64,000 nt of DNA from Mycobacterium bourgelatii (GCF_010723575.1 NZ_BLKZ01000001.1:372001-436000); one strand, 5' to 3'. Numbered from the stretch's first letter, positions 10,867 through 19,259 are shown. Program-made: numbers and translations. Notes: a model not told the origin generated them from the sequence alone.

Positions 10867-11026
10867 TTCGCCAGCGTACGCGGGTTTGTGAAGGTTGGGT
10901 TAGCAGACTTGGCAGAGCCTGGCGGCCCGGTGGGCAGTTGGTAATTCAGTGAGGGCGTTGGCATGATTCGCTTCGAAGGTCCCGGAAGAAGCCTGGGGTA
11001 CGTAGGAGGAAATGGGGAGTAGCACC

Positions 11027-11821
11027 GTGAGCCTGGACAAAGTGTTGATGCCCGTGCCTGACGGTCACCCCGACGTTTTCGATCGCGAATGGCCACTGCG
11101 GGTCGCCGACATCGACCGAACGGGCCGACTGCGGCTGGACGCCGCATGCAGGCACATCCAGGACATCGGCCAGGACCAATTGCGCGAGATGGGCTTCGAG
11201 GAGACCCATCCCCTTTGGATCGTGCGCCGGACCATGGTGGACCTCATTCGGCCGATCGAATTCGGGGACATGCTGCGCTGCCGGCGATGGTGTTCGGGCA
11301 CCTCCAACCGGTGGTGTGAGATGCGGGTTCGCGTCGACGGTCGCAAGGGCGGCCTCATCGAGTCCGAAGCCTTCTGGATTCACGTCAACAAGGAAACCGA
11401 GATGCCGGCGCGCATCGCGGACGACTTCCTCGCCGGCCTGCACAAGACGACCTCGGTGAACCGGCTGCGCTGGAAGGGCTATCTCAAACCGGGCAGCCGC
11501 GACGACGCGGCGGAAATTCACGAGTTCCCGGTCCGGGTGACCGATATCGACCTCTTCAACCACATGAACAACTCCGTGTATTGGAGTGTGATCGAGGACT
11601 ACCTGGCGTCCCACACCGAGCTGCTGGACGCCCCGCTGCGAGTGACCATCGAGCACGAGGCCCCGGTGGCGCTCGGCGACAAACTGGAGATCATCTCCCA
11701 CGTCCACCCGGCCGGATCCACCGAAAAATTCGGTCCCGGACTCGTCGACCGCACTGTTACAACGCTCACATATGCGGTCGGCGACGAGACGAAAGCCGTC
11801 GCCGCGCTGTTCGCTCTCTAA
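11027..11821 (+). CDS. Acyl-ACP thioesterase-like protein (FatA/B family)
   Basis: 264-residue double hot-dog protein expected to hydrolyse acyl thioesters. The repeat second domain has RVTDIDLFNHMNNSVYWSVIE, the FatA/B-like active-site segment with Asp/Asn/His. The GTG at 11027 is preferred over the ATG at 11012: GGAGG lies only two bases from the ATG, and the GTG gives VSLDKVLMPVPDGHPDVFD, the start and length I recall for Rv0466. Located between ramB and icl, suggesting a link to fatty-acid metabolism. The substrate is unknown. Confidence 0.87.
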   Translation: MSLDKVLMPVPDGHPDVFDREWPLRVADIDRTGRLRLDAACRHIQDIGQDQLREMGFEETHPLWIVRRTMVDLIRPIEFGDMLRCRRWCSGTSNRWCEMRVRVDGRKGGLIESEAFWIHVNKETEMPARIADDFLAGLHKTTSVNRLRWKGYLKPGSRDDAAEIHEFPVRVTDIDLFNHMNNSVYWSVIEDYLASHTELLDAPLRVTIEHEAPVALGDKLEIISHVHPAGSTEKFGPGLVDRTVTTLTYAVGDETKAVAALFAL

Positions 11822-11900
11822 CCGGACAAGCGTTACGTTAAATCCCCCGCTGACCTGCGAATTCTGGTTACCGGCGAGTAGCTTCTGAAACGGTTAAGTA

Positions 11901-11964
11901 AATTTGCAACTTCGCAAAGTTCGCAAAATGACCACAAGTCATAGCCGAAATTTGCAAGTTAAAG
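11901..11964. promoter_or_regulatory. Cluster of RamB-like boxes upstream of icl
   Basis: This AT-rich patch in the 284-bp gap before icl holds AATTTGCAACTT, TTCGCAAAGTT, TTCGCAAAATG (11901-11930) and AAATTTGCAAGTT (11948-11960). All resemble the AACTTTGCAAA-type RamB operator, on both strands. The RamB gene lies 1 kb away. Repeats are seen; RamB binding is inferred from the family. I see no other gene or clear -10/-35 pair in the gap; AGGAG at 12095-12099 serves the icl start. Confidence 0.7.
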
Positions 11965-12105
11965 GGGTGGACCTGCAGGAATCGGGTGTGCCATGGTCGT
12001 GTTAGCACGTTAGTGAAGTTGAGTCCCTAGCTTCCACTTGGCTGGCTGTCCTGGTCGCCGGGGCCGTCAACTTTTCCGTCTGAGAAAGATCGTTAGGAGC
12101 AGTCC

Positions 12106-13392
12106 ATGTCTGTCGTTGGCACCCCGAAGAGCGCTGAGCAGATCCAGCACGATTGGGACCACAACCCCCGCTGGAAGGGCGTTACCCGCACCTACACCCC
12201 CCAGGACGTCGTCGCCTTGCAGGGCCACGTCGTCGAGGAGTACACCCTGGCCCGTCGCGGCGCCGAGGTGCTGTGGGAGCAGCTGCACGAAATGGACTTC
12301 GTCAACGCGCTGGGCGCGCTGACCGGCAACATGGCCGTCCAGCAGGTCCGCGCCGGCCTCAAGGCCATCTACCTGTCCGGTTGGCAGGTCGCCGGCGACG
12401 CCAACCTGTCCGGCCACACCTACCCCGACCAGAGCCTGTACCCGGCGAACTCGGTGCCGGCCGTGGTCCGTCGCATCAACAACGCCCTGCTCCGCGCCGA
12501 CGAGATCGCCAAGGTGGAGGGCGACCGCTCGGTGCAGAACTGGCTCGCGCCGATCGTCGCCGACGGTGAGGCCGGCTTCGGTGGTGCGCTCAACGTCTAC
12601 GAGCTGCAGAAGGCCATGATCGCCGCCGGTGTCGCCGGTTCGCACTGGGAGGACCAGCTGGCCTCGGAGAAGAAGTGTGGCCACTTGGGCGGCAAGGTGC
12701 TGATCCCGACCCAGCAGCACATCCGCACCCTGACCTCGGCCCGGCTTGCGGCCGACGTCGCCGACGTCCCGACGGTCGTCATCGCCCGTACCGACGCCGA
12801 GGCCGCCACGCTGATCACCTCCGACGTCGACGAGCGGGACCGCCCGTTCATCACCGGCGAGCGCACCAACGAGGGCTTCTACCGCATCAAGAACGGTCTT
12901 GAGCCCTGCATCGCGCGTGCCAAGGCCTACGCTCCGTACGCCGACCTGATCTGGATGGAGACCGGCACTCCCGACCTCGAGCTGGCCAAGCGGTTCGCCG
13001 AGGGCGTCAAGAGCGAGTTCCCCGACCAGATGCTGGCGTACAACTGCTCGCCGTCGTTCAACTGGAAGAAGCACCTCGACGACGCCACCATCGCGAAGTT
13101 CCAGAAGGAGCTGGGTGCGATGGGCTTCAAGTTCCAGTTCATCACGCTGGCCGGTTTCCACGCCCTGAACTACTCGATGTTCGATCTGGCCCACGGCTAC
13201 GCCCGCAACCAGATGAGCGCCTACGTCGAGCTGCAGGAGCGCGAGTTCGCCGCTGAGAAGCGTGGCTACACCGCCACCAAGCACCAGCGCGAGGTCGGTG
13301 CCGGCTACTTCGACCGGATCGCCACCACGGTGGACCCGACCTCGTCGACCACGGCGTTGTCCGGTTCGACCGAAGAGGGCCAGTTCCACTGA
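12106..13392 (+). CDS. icl: Isocitrate lyase
   Basis: 428-residue glyoxylate-shunt enzyme cleaving isocitrate to succinate and glyoxylate; the mycobacterial enzyme also acts as methylisocitrate lyase in propionate use. The active-site signature KKCGHLGGK carries Cys191, identical in position to M. tuberculosis Icl1. Also seen: TYPDQSLYPANSVP and the C-terminal NCSPSFNWKKHL. Preceded by AGGAG and by RamB-like boxes, and followed by fadB2 on the same strand. Its last two codons and stop begin the first unit of a 57-bp tandem duplication. Counterpart of Rv0467. Confidence 0.98.
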   Translation: MSVVGTPKSAEQIQHDWDHNPRWKGVTRTYTPQDVVALQGHVVEEYTLARRGAEVLWEQLHEMDFVNALGALTGNMAVQQVRAGLKAIYLSGWQVAGDANLSGHTYPDQSLYPANSVPAVVRRINNALLRADEIAKVEGDRSVQNWLAPIVADGEAGFGGALNVYELQKAMIAAGVAGSHWEDQLASEKKCGHLGGKVLIPTQQHIRTLTSARLAADVADVPTVVIARTDAEAATLITSDVDERDRPFITGERTNEGFYRIKNGLEPCIARAKAYAPYADLIWMETGTPDLELAKRFAEGVKSEFPDQMLAYNCSPSFNWKKHLDDATIAKFQKELGAMGFKFQFITLAGFHALNYSMFDLAHGYARNQMSAYVELQEREFAAEKRGYTATKHQREVGAGYFDRIATTVDPTSSTTALSGSTEEGQFH

Positions 13393-13507
13393 GGATGAGC
13401 GGGCTTGCCCGCGAAAGACGAAGTGGAACCAGCAAGCCTGAGCCACTGAGGATGAGCGGGCTTGCCCGCGAAAGACGAAGTGGAACCAGCAAGCCTGAGC
13501 CACTGAG
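13387..13507 (+). repeat. 57-bp tandem duplication with hairpins behind icl
   Basis: The unit starting CACTGAGGATGAGCGGGC occurs at 13387 and 13444 without mismatch, and its first 7 bases recur at 13501. Each copy contains the hairpin GCGGGC-TT-GCCCGC (13399-13412 and 13456-13469). The duplication starts at the last sense codon of icl, so the icl stop codon is duplicated too. No U-tract follows the hairpins, so simple intrinsic termination is doubtful. Confidence 0.93.
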
Positions 13508-13526
13508 TTAGGTTGAGCTAGTCTGC

Positions 13527-13584
13527 CGAGCAGACGCAAAAGCACCCTTTTGTGCCGCAAAAGTGGTGCTTTTGCGTCTGCTCG
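13527..13584. repeat. 58-bp near-perfect palindrome before fadB2
   Basis: Arms CGAGCAGACGCAAAAGCACC (13527-13546) and its exact complement at 13565-13584 enclose a second hairpin CTTTTG-TGCCG-CAAAAG (13547-13563). As RNA it would form a very stable cruciform-like stem with A/T-rich runs on either strand. It lies between icl and the fadB2 ribosome site and could terminate or attenuate transcription. The arm sequence recurs at 39954-40011. Confidence 0.93.
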
Positions 13585-13606
13585 CGCGTATGAGGAGGAG
13601 TGAAGA

Positions 13607-14461
13607 GTGGCTATTGAGCGGGTTGGCGTCGTGGGAGCCGGGCAGATGGGATCCGGGATCGCCGAAGTCTCGGTGCGTGCCGGGGTTTCGGTGACGGTGT
13701 TCGAGACCAGTGACGCGCTGGTCACCGCTGGGCGCAACCGATTGGTGAAGTCGCTCGAGCGTGGCGTCAGTGCCGGCAAGGTCACCGAGCGCGAGCGGGA
13801 CCGCGCATTGAGTCAGCTCACCTTCACCACCGATCTCAACGACATGGCCGACCGACAGCTGGTGATCGAAGCCGTCATCGAGGAGGAATCGGTCAAGCGC
13901 GAGATCTTCGCCGAACTCGACCGCGTCATCACCGACCCCGACGCCGTGCTGGCGTCGAACACGTCGAGCATCCCGATCATGAAGATCGCCGCGGCCACCA
14001 AGAATCCGCAGCGGGTGTTGGGACTGCACTTCTTCAACCCGGTCCCGGTGCTCCCGCTGGTCGAACTGGTGAGCACGCTGGTCACCGACGAGGCCGCCGC
14101 CGCACGCACCGAAGAGTTCGCCAGCACGGTGCTGGGCAAGCAGGTGGTGCGCTGCTCCGACCGGTCCGGATTCGTGGTGAATGCGCTGCTGGTGCCCTAC
14201 CTGCTGTCCGCGATCCGGATGGTCGAGTCCGGGTTCGCGACGGTGGAAGACGTGGACAAGGCGGTCGTCGCCGGCCTGTCGCACCCGATGGGACCGCTAC
14301 GGCTGTCGGACCTCGTGGGCCTGGACACGCTGAAGCTGATCGCGGACAAGCTCTACGAAGAGTTCAAGGAGCCGCACTACGGTCCGCCTCCGCTGCTGCT
14401 GCGCATGGTGGAGGCCGGGCGGCTGGGCAAGAAATCCGGCCGCGGCTTTTACACGTACTGA
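13607..14461 (+). CDS. fadB2: 3-hydroxybutyryl-CoA dehydrogenase
   Basis: 284 residues, single-function short hydroxyacyl-CoA dehydrogenase that oxidises 3-hydroxybutyryl-CoA with NAD(P). N-terminal Rossmann motif GAGQMGSGIAEV, then NTSSIPI (about 119-125), the catalytic His region GLHFFNPVPVLPLVE, and the C-terminal dimer domain ending LGKKSGRGFYTY. GTG start at 13607 with GAGGAGG (13592-13598). Converges on pcaA with 11 bp between stops. Counterpart of Rv0468. Confidence 0.96.
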   Translation: MAIERVGVVGAGQMGSGIAEVSVRAGVSVTVFETSDALVTAGRNRLVKSLERGVSAGKVTERERDRALSQLTFTTDLNDMADRQLVIEAVIEEESVKREIFAELDRVITDPDAVLASNTSSIPIMKIAAATKNPQRVLGLHFFNPVPVLPLVELVSTLVTDEAAAARTEEFASTVLGKQVVRCSDRSGFVVNALLVPYLLSAIRMVESGFATVEDVDKAVVAGLSHPMGPLRLSDLVGLDTLKLIADKLYEEFKEPHYGPPPLLLRMVEAGRLGKKSGRGFYTY

Positions 14462-14472
14462 GTCGCTGCGGG

Positions 14473-15336
14473 TTACTTCTGCAGCGTGAACTGGTGGACG
14501 TCGGTGTAGCCCTGGCGGAAAAGCTTCGCGCAGCCGGTCAGGTACTTCATGTAGCGGTTGTAGACCTTCTCCGACTGGATCGAGACCGCCTCGTCCTTCT
14601 TGGATTCCAGGGTTGTTGCCCACGTCTCCAGCGTCCGGGCATAGTGCGACTGCAGTGACTGGATTCGCTCCAGCTTGAAACCCGACTCGCTACCGTGCTC
14701 CTCGACCAGCTGAATCGTCGGCAGCCAGCCGCCGGGGAAAATCTCGGCCAGGATGAACTGGCTGAAATGCACGACCTCGTGGGTCAGCGGCAGCCCCTTT
14801 GCCCTGGCCTCTTTGAAGGTGGGGCGGGTGATGGTGTGCAGCATCATGGTGCCGTCGGGCGGCAGCACATCGCTGGCCATCTTGAAGAAGCGCGCGTAGC
14901 GCTGCCGGCCGAAGTGCTCGAAGGCGCCGATCGACACGATGCGGTCGACGGGTTCGTGGAACTTTTCCCAGCCTTCCAGCAGCACTCGCCGGGACCGCGG
15001 GGTGTCCATCCTGTCGAATTCCCGTTGGACGTGAGCGGCCTGGTTCTCAGACAGGGTCAGACCGATGACGTTGACGTCGTACTTCTCTATTGCGCGGCGC
15101 AACGTGGCGCCCCAGCCGCAGCCGATGTCCAGCAGGGTCATTCCGGGCTCGAGATTCAGCTTGCCCAAGGACAGGTCGACCTTGGCGAGCTGAGCCTCTT
15201 GCAGGGTCATGCCGTCGCGTTCGAAGTATGCGCAGCTGTAGGTCTGGCTGGTGTCCAGGAACAGGCGGAAGAAGTCGTCGGACAGGTCGTAATGCGCCTG
15301 GACGTTCCCGAAATGTGGGGTGAGCTGCACTGACAT
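14473..15336 (-). CDS. pcaA: Mycolic acid cyclopropane synthase PcaA
   Basis: 287-residue SAM-dependent methyltransferase that introduces the proximal cis-cyclopropane into alpha-mycolates. N-terminus MSVQLTPHFGNVQAHYDLS is that of PcaA rather than of CmaA or UmaA. Motif I LDIGCGWGA, the acidic catalytic segment GAFEHFG and the C-terminal LTGCAKLFRQGYTDVHQFTL are present. Full family length. I recall umaA between fadB2 and pcaA in M. tuberculosis; no copy is present here, and fadB2 and pcaA converge directly. Counterpart of Rv0470c. Confidence 0.93.
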   Translation of the reverse strand: MSVQLTPHFGNVQAHYDLSDDFFRLFLDTSQTYSCAYFERDGMTLQEAQLAKVDLSLGKLNLEPGMTLLDIGCGWGATLRRAIEKYDVNVIGLTLSENQAAHVQREFDRMDTPRSRRVLLEGWEKFHEPVDRIVSIGAFEHFGRQRYARFFKMASDVLPPDGTMMLHTITRPTFKEARAKGLPLTHEVVHFSQFILAEIFPGGWLPTIQLVEEHGSESGFKLERIQSLQSHYARTLETWATTLESKKDEAVSIQSEKVYNRYMKYLTGCAKLFRQGYTDVHQFTLQK

Positions 15337-15459
15337 GGCGGTGAGCGCCTTTCTGTTCGCACGGGAATCCCGCGGCGCACCCGGCGTGGCCTCGATGCAC
15401 TCCCATGCATGCTAGCCGCAGAAGTTGACGCTGCAGCTGGCATTTTTGTCAGTTGGCGG

Positions 15460-16479
15460 TCAGCCCATTCCCAAAACGCGCAGGACGGCGCCTATCGCGA
15501 GGCCCACCACCAGCAGGGCGCCGGCCTGACGCACGTGCACCCAAGCCAACGCCGCGTACCACAACGGCCACACCGGAAATTTCGGCGGCGGCTGGTCAGG
15601 CCGCTGACGGCGGAAGTATGGCCAGACTTTGGCTAACCGCGGCAGCGCCAGCACAACCAGCAGCGCGGGCCACGGCATTGCCCCTAGCGCCACGGCGACA
15701 GCGACCAGCACGTAGAACCCGACCATCATGGCCAAAGTCACAACCCGGGCGCGCTTTTCGCCGAGCAGAACCGGCAGCGTCCGAACGCCGAGCGGCTCGT
15801 CGTACGGGATCTTGTCGATGTGCTTGCCCATCAACACCGTCGTGCACAGCAGGCCGTACGGAAGCGACGCCAGCACCACGTCCCAACCGACCGAACCCAC
15901 GGCCGAGTAGTACGTGCCGCACACCATCAGCGGACCCCACACGACGAACACGTCCGGCTCGCCGAGGCCGCGCTTCTTCAACCGAAGTGGTGGCGCTGTG
16001 TAGGCGACGCTGAGCACGAACCCGCTGAGCGCGAATGCCACCACGGGCCAGCCCCGAGCCCAGGTCAAGGTGATCAAGATCGCCAGGTCGGCGAGGTTCA
16101 CCGCAAGGATGGTCAGGCCCAGCTTGCGCCGGCTGATCAGACCGGACAGCACCGGGTGCGGGGCGTACAAAGCGCGCGGGTAGGTGGCGCTGTCGGTACC
16201 GACCTGGGTGTCGTAGAGGTCGTTCATCAGGTTGTTCGACACGTGGGCCAGGGTGATGCCGAGGACGGCCAAGACCAGCCAGCGCCAGTCGAGGCCAGGT
16301 TGGCCGACGGCGAGCAGCGCGGCGACCAGGCCGGAAACCAGGGTCATCGGTAACACTGCCGCGCGGGTGACGACGAGCCACCGCGTGACGAAATCGACCG
16401 GCCCGTCCGGCGGCGGGTTGGTGGTGCGCAGTGCGTAGGCCCACGACTTCAGCCTCGAGGGCGCGCTAACGTCGGGCAT
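15460..16479 (-). CDS. UbiA-family prenyltransferase (integral membrane)
   Basis: 339 residues with about eight to nine hydrophobic helices. Both Asp-rich Mg-prenyl-diphosphate motifs are visible: NDLYDTQVGTD (N86, D87, D90, D96) and DKIPYDEPLGVRTLPV (D222, D227). It should transfer a polyprenyl chain onto an aromatic or sugar acceptor in the membrane; the acceptor cannot be read from the sequence. It differs clearly from my recollection of mycobacterial MenA and UbiA/DPPR synthase. In M. tuberculosis I recall only short hypothetical genes (Rv0470A, Rv0471c) at this spot, perhaps remnants of this gene. Confidence 0.85.
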   Translation of the reverse strand: MPDVSAPSRLKSWAYALRTTNPPPDGPVDFVTRWLVVTRAAVLPMTLVSGLVAALLAVGQPGLDWRWLVLAVLGITLAHVSNNLMNDLYDTQVGTDSATYPRALYAPHPVLSGLISRRKLGLTILAVNLADLAILITLTWARGWPVVAFALSGFVLSVAYTAPPLRLKKRGLGEPDVFVVWGPLMVCGTYYSAVGSVGWDVVLASLPYGLLCTTVLMGKHIDKIPYDEPLGVRTLPVLLGEKRARVVTLAMMVGFYVLVAVAVALGAMPWPALLVVLALPRLAKVWPYFRRQRPDQPPPKFPVWPLWYAALAWVHVRQAGALLVVGLAIGAVLRVLGMG

Positions 16480-16488
16480 CCTTCGAGC

Positions 16489-17172
16489 TTAGGCTCGCCT
16501 CCACGCGGGCACGACCGGCGATGGATGCGGTTGCTCGCGGAACTTCTCCAACGACCCGCCCGCCTCGACGATCCCCCATAAGGCGTTCCAGCTGAGCATG
16601 GTCAGGTAGTCGATCAGCTCATCGCGGCTCATCCGCGGGTCGGACATCCACGAGTGGGTGGCCAACTGCACCCCACCGACGATCAGGTACGACCACGGCT
16701 CGACCCCGCCGGTGTCCATCCCGGCCTCTTGCATGCGGCGTCGCAGCATCACCGCGAGCATGCGGGCGATGATGCGCTCCGAGTCGGCGATCACCTTGCT
16801 CTTGCTGGCCGAACTGTTCGCCATCACGAACCGGTACGGCTCGGGTTCGTCGGCCACAGTGTCGACGTACACGCGGATGATCTCGCGGGTCAGGTCGAAG
16901 CCGTCCAGGTCGGATGACAGCGCCTTGGCCATGTTGGGAATCAACGTGGTCTGGGTGAACCGCATCATGACCGCGGTGGTCAGGTCGTTCTTGTCGACGA
17001 AGTACCGGTAGAGCACGGTCTTGGAGACCCCGATTTCGGCCGCGATCTCGTCCATGCTCAGGAATCGGCCCTGTCGGCGGATCGCATCGATGGTGCCGTC
17101 CACCAACTCATTGCGGCGCTCCACCTTGTGCTGGTGCCAGCGCCGCTTGCGCCCATCCGATTTCATTGCCAC
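16489..17172 (-). CDS. TetR/AcrR family transcriptional regulator
   Basis: 227 residues. Helix-turn-helix at about 38-60 (SMDEIAAEIGVSKTVLYRYF), ligand-binding domain thereafter. The start is GTG 17172 or ATG 17166. It is divergent from the DUF445 gene, and an AGTGT-N5-ACACT inverted repeat lies between them. Its stop is 9 bp from the UbiA-type gene, so the two may be co-transcribed. Counterpart of Rv0472c; the effector is unknown. Confidence 0.88.
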   Translation of the reverse strand: MAMKSDGRKRRWHQHKVERRNELVDGTIDAIRRQGRFLSMDEIAAEIGVSKTVLYRYFVDKNDLTTAVMMRFTQTTLIPNMAKALSSDLDGFDLTREIIRVYVDTVADEPEPYRFVMANSSASKSKVIADSERIIARMLAVMLRRRMQEAGMDTGGVEPWSYLIVGGVQLATHSWMSDPRMSRDELIDYLTMLSWNALWGIVEAGGSLEKFREQPHPSPVVPAWRRA

Positions 17173-17287
17173 GGCCGGGGTATGCTCCGCCTCTTTCGTC
17201 CCATCTGCACAACACTGGACGCATCGATACTACGGCGTATAGGTGCCATCCCGACGGATCCGGAAAACGTAGGAAGGCTCCCCGACC

Positions 17288-17302
17288 AGTGTGGGTAACA
17301 CT
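17288..17302. promoter_or_regulatory. Candidate TetR operator
   Basis: Perfect inverted repeat AGTGT-GGGTA-ACACT in the gap between the divergent TetR and DUF445 genes, flanked by CC and TAACTGG that extend the symmetry imperfectly. TetR repressors commonly bind such sites in divergent promoters. The repeat is seen; binding is inference. Confidence 0.4.
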
Positions 17303-17334
17303 AACTGGTGCGAGTAATAGCGGATGATGGTGTC

Positions 17335-18726
17335 GTGGCACACAGAGCCTTGCCGGCAAGGGGAGCGTCCGGTTCTTCGGGGCGTAGGCCGGACGGGCGC
17401 AAGCCGGACGGTCCCGGGCCGGTCGTGCCGAACAAGCCCCACAAGTCCTTCGCCGAGTCCTTCGCGGGCGCGGATCCGGCGGCCGACGACGAGCGGCGGA
17501 ACGCTCTGCGCCGGATGAAGGTGGTGGCGCTGGGCTTCCTCGTCGGCGCCAGCGTGGTGTTCCTGCTCTGCCGCTGGCTGCAGATGGACGGCACCGCACC
17601 AACATGGGTCGGTTACGTCGGCGCGGCCGCCGAAGCGGGCATGGTGGGTGCGCTGGCGGACTGGTTCGCCGTGACCGCGCTGTTCAAGCATCCGCTGGGC
17701 ATACCGATTCCGCACACCGCCATCATCAAGCGCAAGAAGGACCAGCTCGGCGAGGGCCTGGGCACGTTCGTGCGGGAGAACTTCCTGTCCGCCGAGGTCG
17801 TTGAGGGCAAGCTGCGGGACGCCGAGGTGCCCGGCCGGCTGGGCAAGTGGTTGTCCGAACCCGTGCATGCCGAGCGCGTAGCCAGCGAGACCGCGACCGT
17901 GCTGCGGGTGCTGGTAGAGCTGCTCCGGGACGAGGACGTCCAGCAGGTGATCGACAAGATGATCGTTCGCCGCATCGCGGAACCCCAGTGGGGTCCGCCG
18001 ATTGGACGGGTGCTGCACACCTTGTTGGCCGAAAACCGGCAGGAGGCCCTCATCCAGTTGCTGGCCGACCGGGCGTTCCAGTGGTCTCTGAACGCCGGCG
18101 TGGTGATCCAGCGAGTGGTGGAGCGTGATTCCCCGACGTGGTCTCCCAAATTCATCGACCATCTTGTGGGCGATCGCATACACCGCGAATTGATGGACTT
18201 CACCGACAAGGTGCGTCGCAATCCCGACCACGAGCTGCGCCGCTCGGCGACGCGTTTCTTGTTCGAATTCGCCGATGACCTGCAGAACGATCCGTCCACC
18301 ATTGCGCGTGCGGACGCCGTGAAAGAGCAGTTGATGGCGCGCGACGAAATCGCCAATGCGGCCGCGACGGCCTGGAAGACACTCAAACGGTTGGTGCTCG
18401 AGGGTGTTGATGATCCGTCAAGTGCGCTGCGCACCCGAATTACCGACGCTGTGATTCAAATCGGCGAGTCGCTGCGGGACGATGCCGACCTGCGCGACAA
18501 GGTCGAAAACTGGATGGTGCGGGGCGTCCAACACCTGGTTTCGCAATATGGGGTGGAGATCACAGCGATCATCACCGAGACGATCGAGCGCTGGGACGCG
18601 GAGGAAGCCAGTCGCCGAATCGAGCTCCATGTGGGTCGTGACCTGCAGTTTATCCGGATCAACGGCACCGTGGTGGGGTCCCTGGCCGGGCTGGCGATCT
18701 ACACCATCGCCCAGTTGCTGTTCTAG
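17335..18726 (+). CDS. DUF445 family membrane protein, Rv0473-like
   Basis: 463 residues from GTG 17335 (GTG 17308 would add nine). After a basic, disordered N-terminus (about 1-55) come a membrane helix (VVALGFLVGASVVFLLC) and the DUF445 hallmark EAGMVGALADWFAVTALFKHPLG. A long, charged helical cytosolic region follows, and a C-terminal hydrophobic helix (VVGSLAGLAIYTIAQLLF) closes the protein. This resembles the YjiN/YheB topology. Function unknown. The later start is favoured because the candidate operator at 17288-17302 probably overlaps the promoter. Confidence 0.82.
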   Translation: MAHRALPARGASGSSGRRPDGRKPDGPGPVVPNKPHKSFAESFAGADPAADDERRNALRRMKVVALGFLVGASVVFLLCRWLQMDGTAPTWVGYVGAAAEAGMVGALADWFAVTALFKHPLGIPIPHTAIIKRKKDQLGEGLGTFVRENFLSAEVVEGKLRDAEVPGRLGKWLSEPVHAERVASETATVLRVLVELLRDEDVQQVIDKMIVRRIAEPQWGPPIGRVLHTLLAENRQEALIQLLADRAFQWSLNAGVVIQRVVERDSPTWSPKFIDHLVGDRIHRELMDFTDKVRRNPDHELRRSATRFLFEFADDLQNDPSTIARADAVKEQLMARDEIANAAATAWKTLKRLVLEGVDDPSSALRTRITDAVIQIGESLRDDADLRDKVENWMVRGVQHLVSQYGVEITAIITETIERWDAEEASRRIELHVGRDLQFIRINGTVVGSLAGLAIYTIAQLLF

Positions 18727-18739
18727 GGGTGCTAGCAAA

Positions 18740-18759
18740 GTGCTTGCAATAGCAAGCAC
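18740..18759. promoter_or_regulatory. Inverted repeat upstream of the XRE regulator gene
   Basis: Perfect GTGCTTGC-AATA-GCAAGCAC, 13 bp after the DUF445 stop and 56 bp before the XRE regulator start. It could be an operator for the regulator itself or a terminator for the upstream gene; the lack of a T-run and the position ahead of a regulator favour an operator. The half-site GCTTGC recurs at 19365. Confidence 0.5.
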
Positions 18760-18815
18760 CTGTGCGTAGCCTATGGGGCATAACGAACTACCCCCTAACG
18801 CTAGGAGTGTTCCCA

Positions 18816-19259
18816 ATGTCCCCGTCGGAGGAGAAGCTGGAGGAGAAGTTGGGCGCCACGGTGTCCGCTGTTTCCACCGTGTCCTCCAAGAAGGCGTCCG
18901 ACATCGGTAGCTTCATCAGGGCACAGCGCGAAACGGCGCAGGTTTCCATGCGGCAGCTCGCCGCGCGCTCCGGGGTCAGTAACCCGTACTTGAGTCAGGT
19001 TGAGCGAGGGCTGCGTAAGCCGTCCGCCGATGTCCTGGCCCAAATCGCAAAGGCGCTGCGGGTTTCCGCGGAGGTTCTCTACGTGCGAGCTGGGATTCTC
19101 GAACCCAGCGAAACCAATCAGGTGCGCGACGCGATTGTCACCGACACGGCGATCACGGAGCGTCAGAAGCAGGTTTTGCTGGACATCTACGCATCGTTCA
19201 CCCAGCAGAACGAGGCCGCTCGGGACGACTGTCCGGGCGAGTCGACACCGGACGAGTGA
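18816..19259 (+). CDS. XRE-family transcriptional regulator, Rv0474-like
   Basis: 147 residues. Flexible N-terminus of about 30, then a Cro/cI-type helix-turn-helix (about 34-88, VSMRQLAARSGVSNPYLSQVERGLRKPSADVLAQ) and a short helical tail. ATG at 18816 with AGGAG nine bases upstream. Located directly before hbhA. The M. tuberculosis counterpart Rv0474 has been described as a copper-responsive regulator; I cite this from memory and see no dedicated copper motif beyond a single Cys near the end. Confidence 0.88.
   Translation: MSPSEEKLEEKLGATVSAVSTVSSKKASDIGSFIRAQRETAQVSMRQLAARSGVSNPYLSQVERGLRKPSADVLAQIAKALRVSAEVLYVRAGILEPSETNQVRDAIVTDTAITERQKQVLLDIYASFTQQNEAARDDCPGESTPDE

Noticed and set aside
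13142..13492. Minus-strand frame with repeated LVPLRLSRASPLILSG segments
   Set aside because: It is simply the translated 57-bp duplication running into the antisense of icl. No start site or family match.
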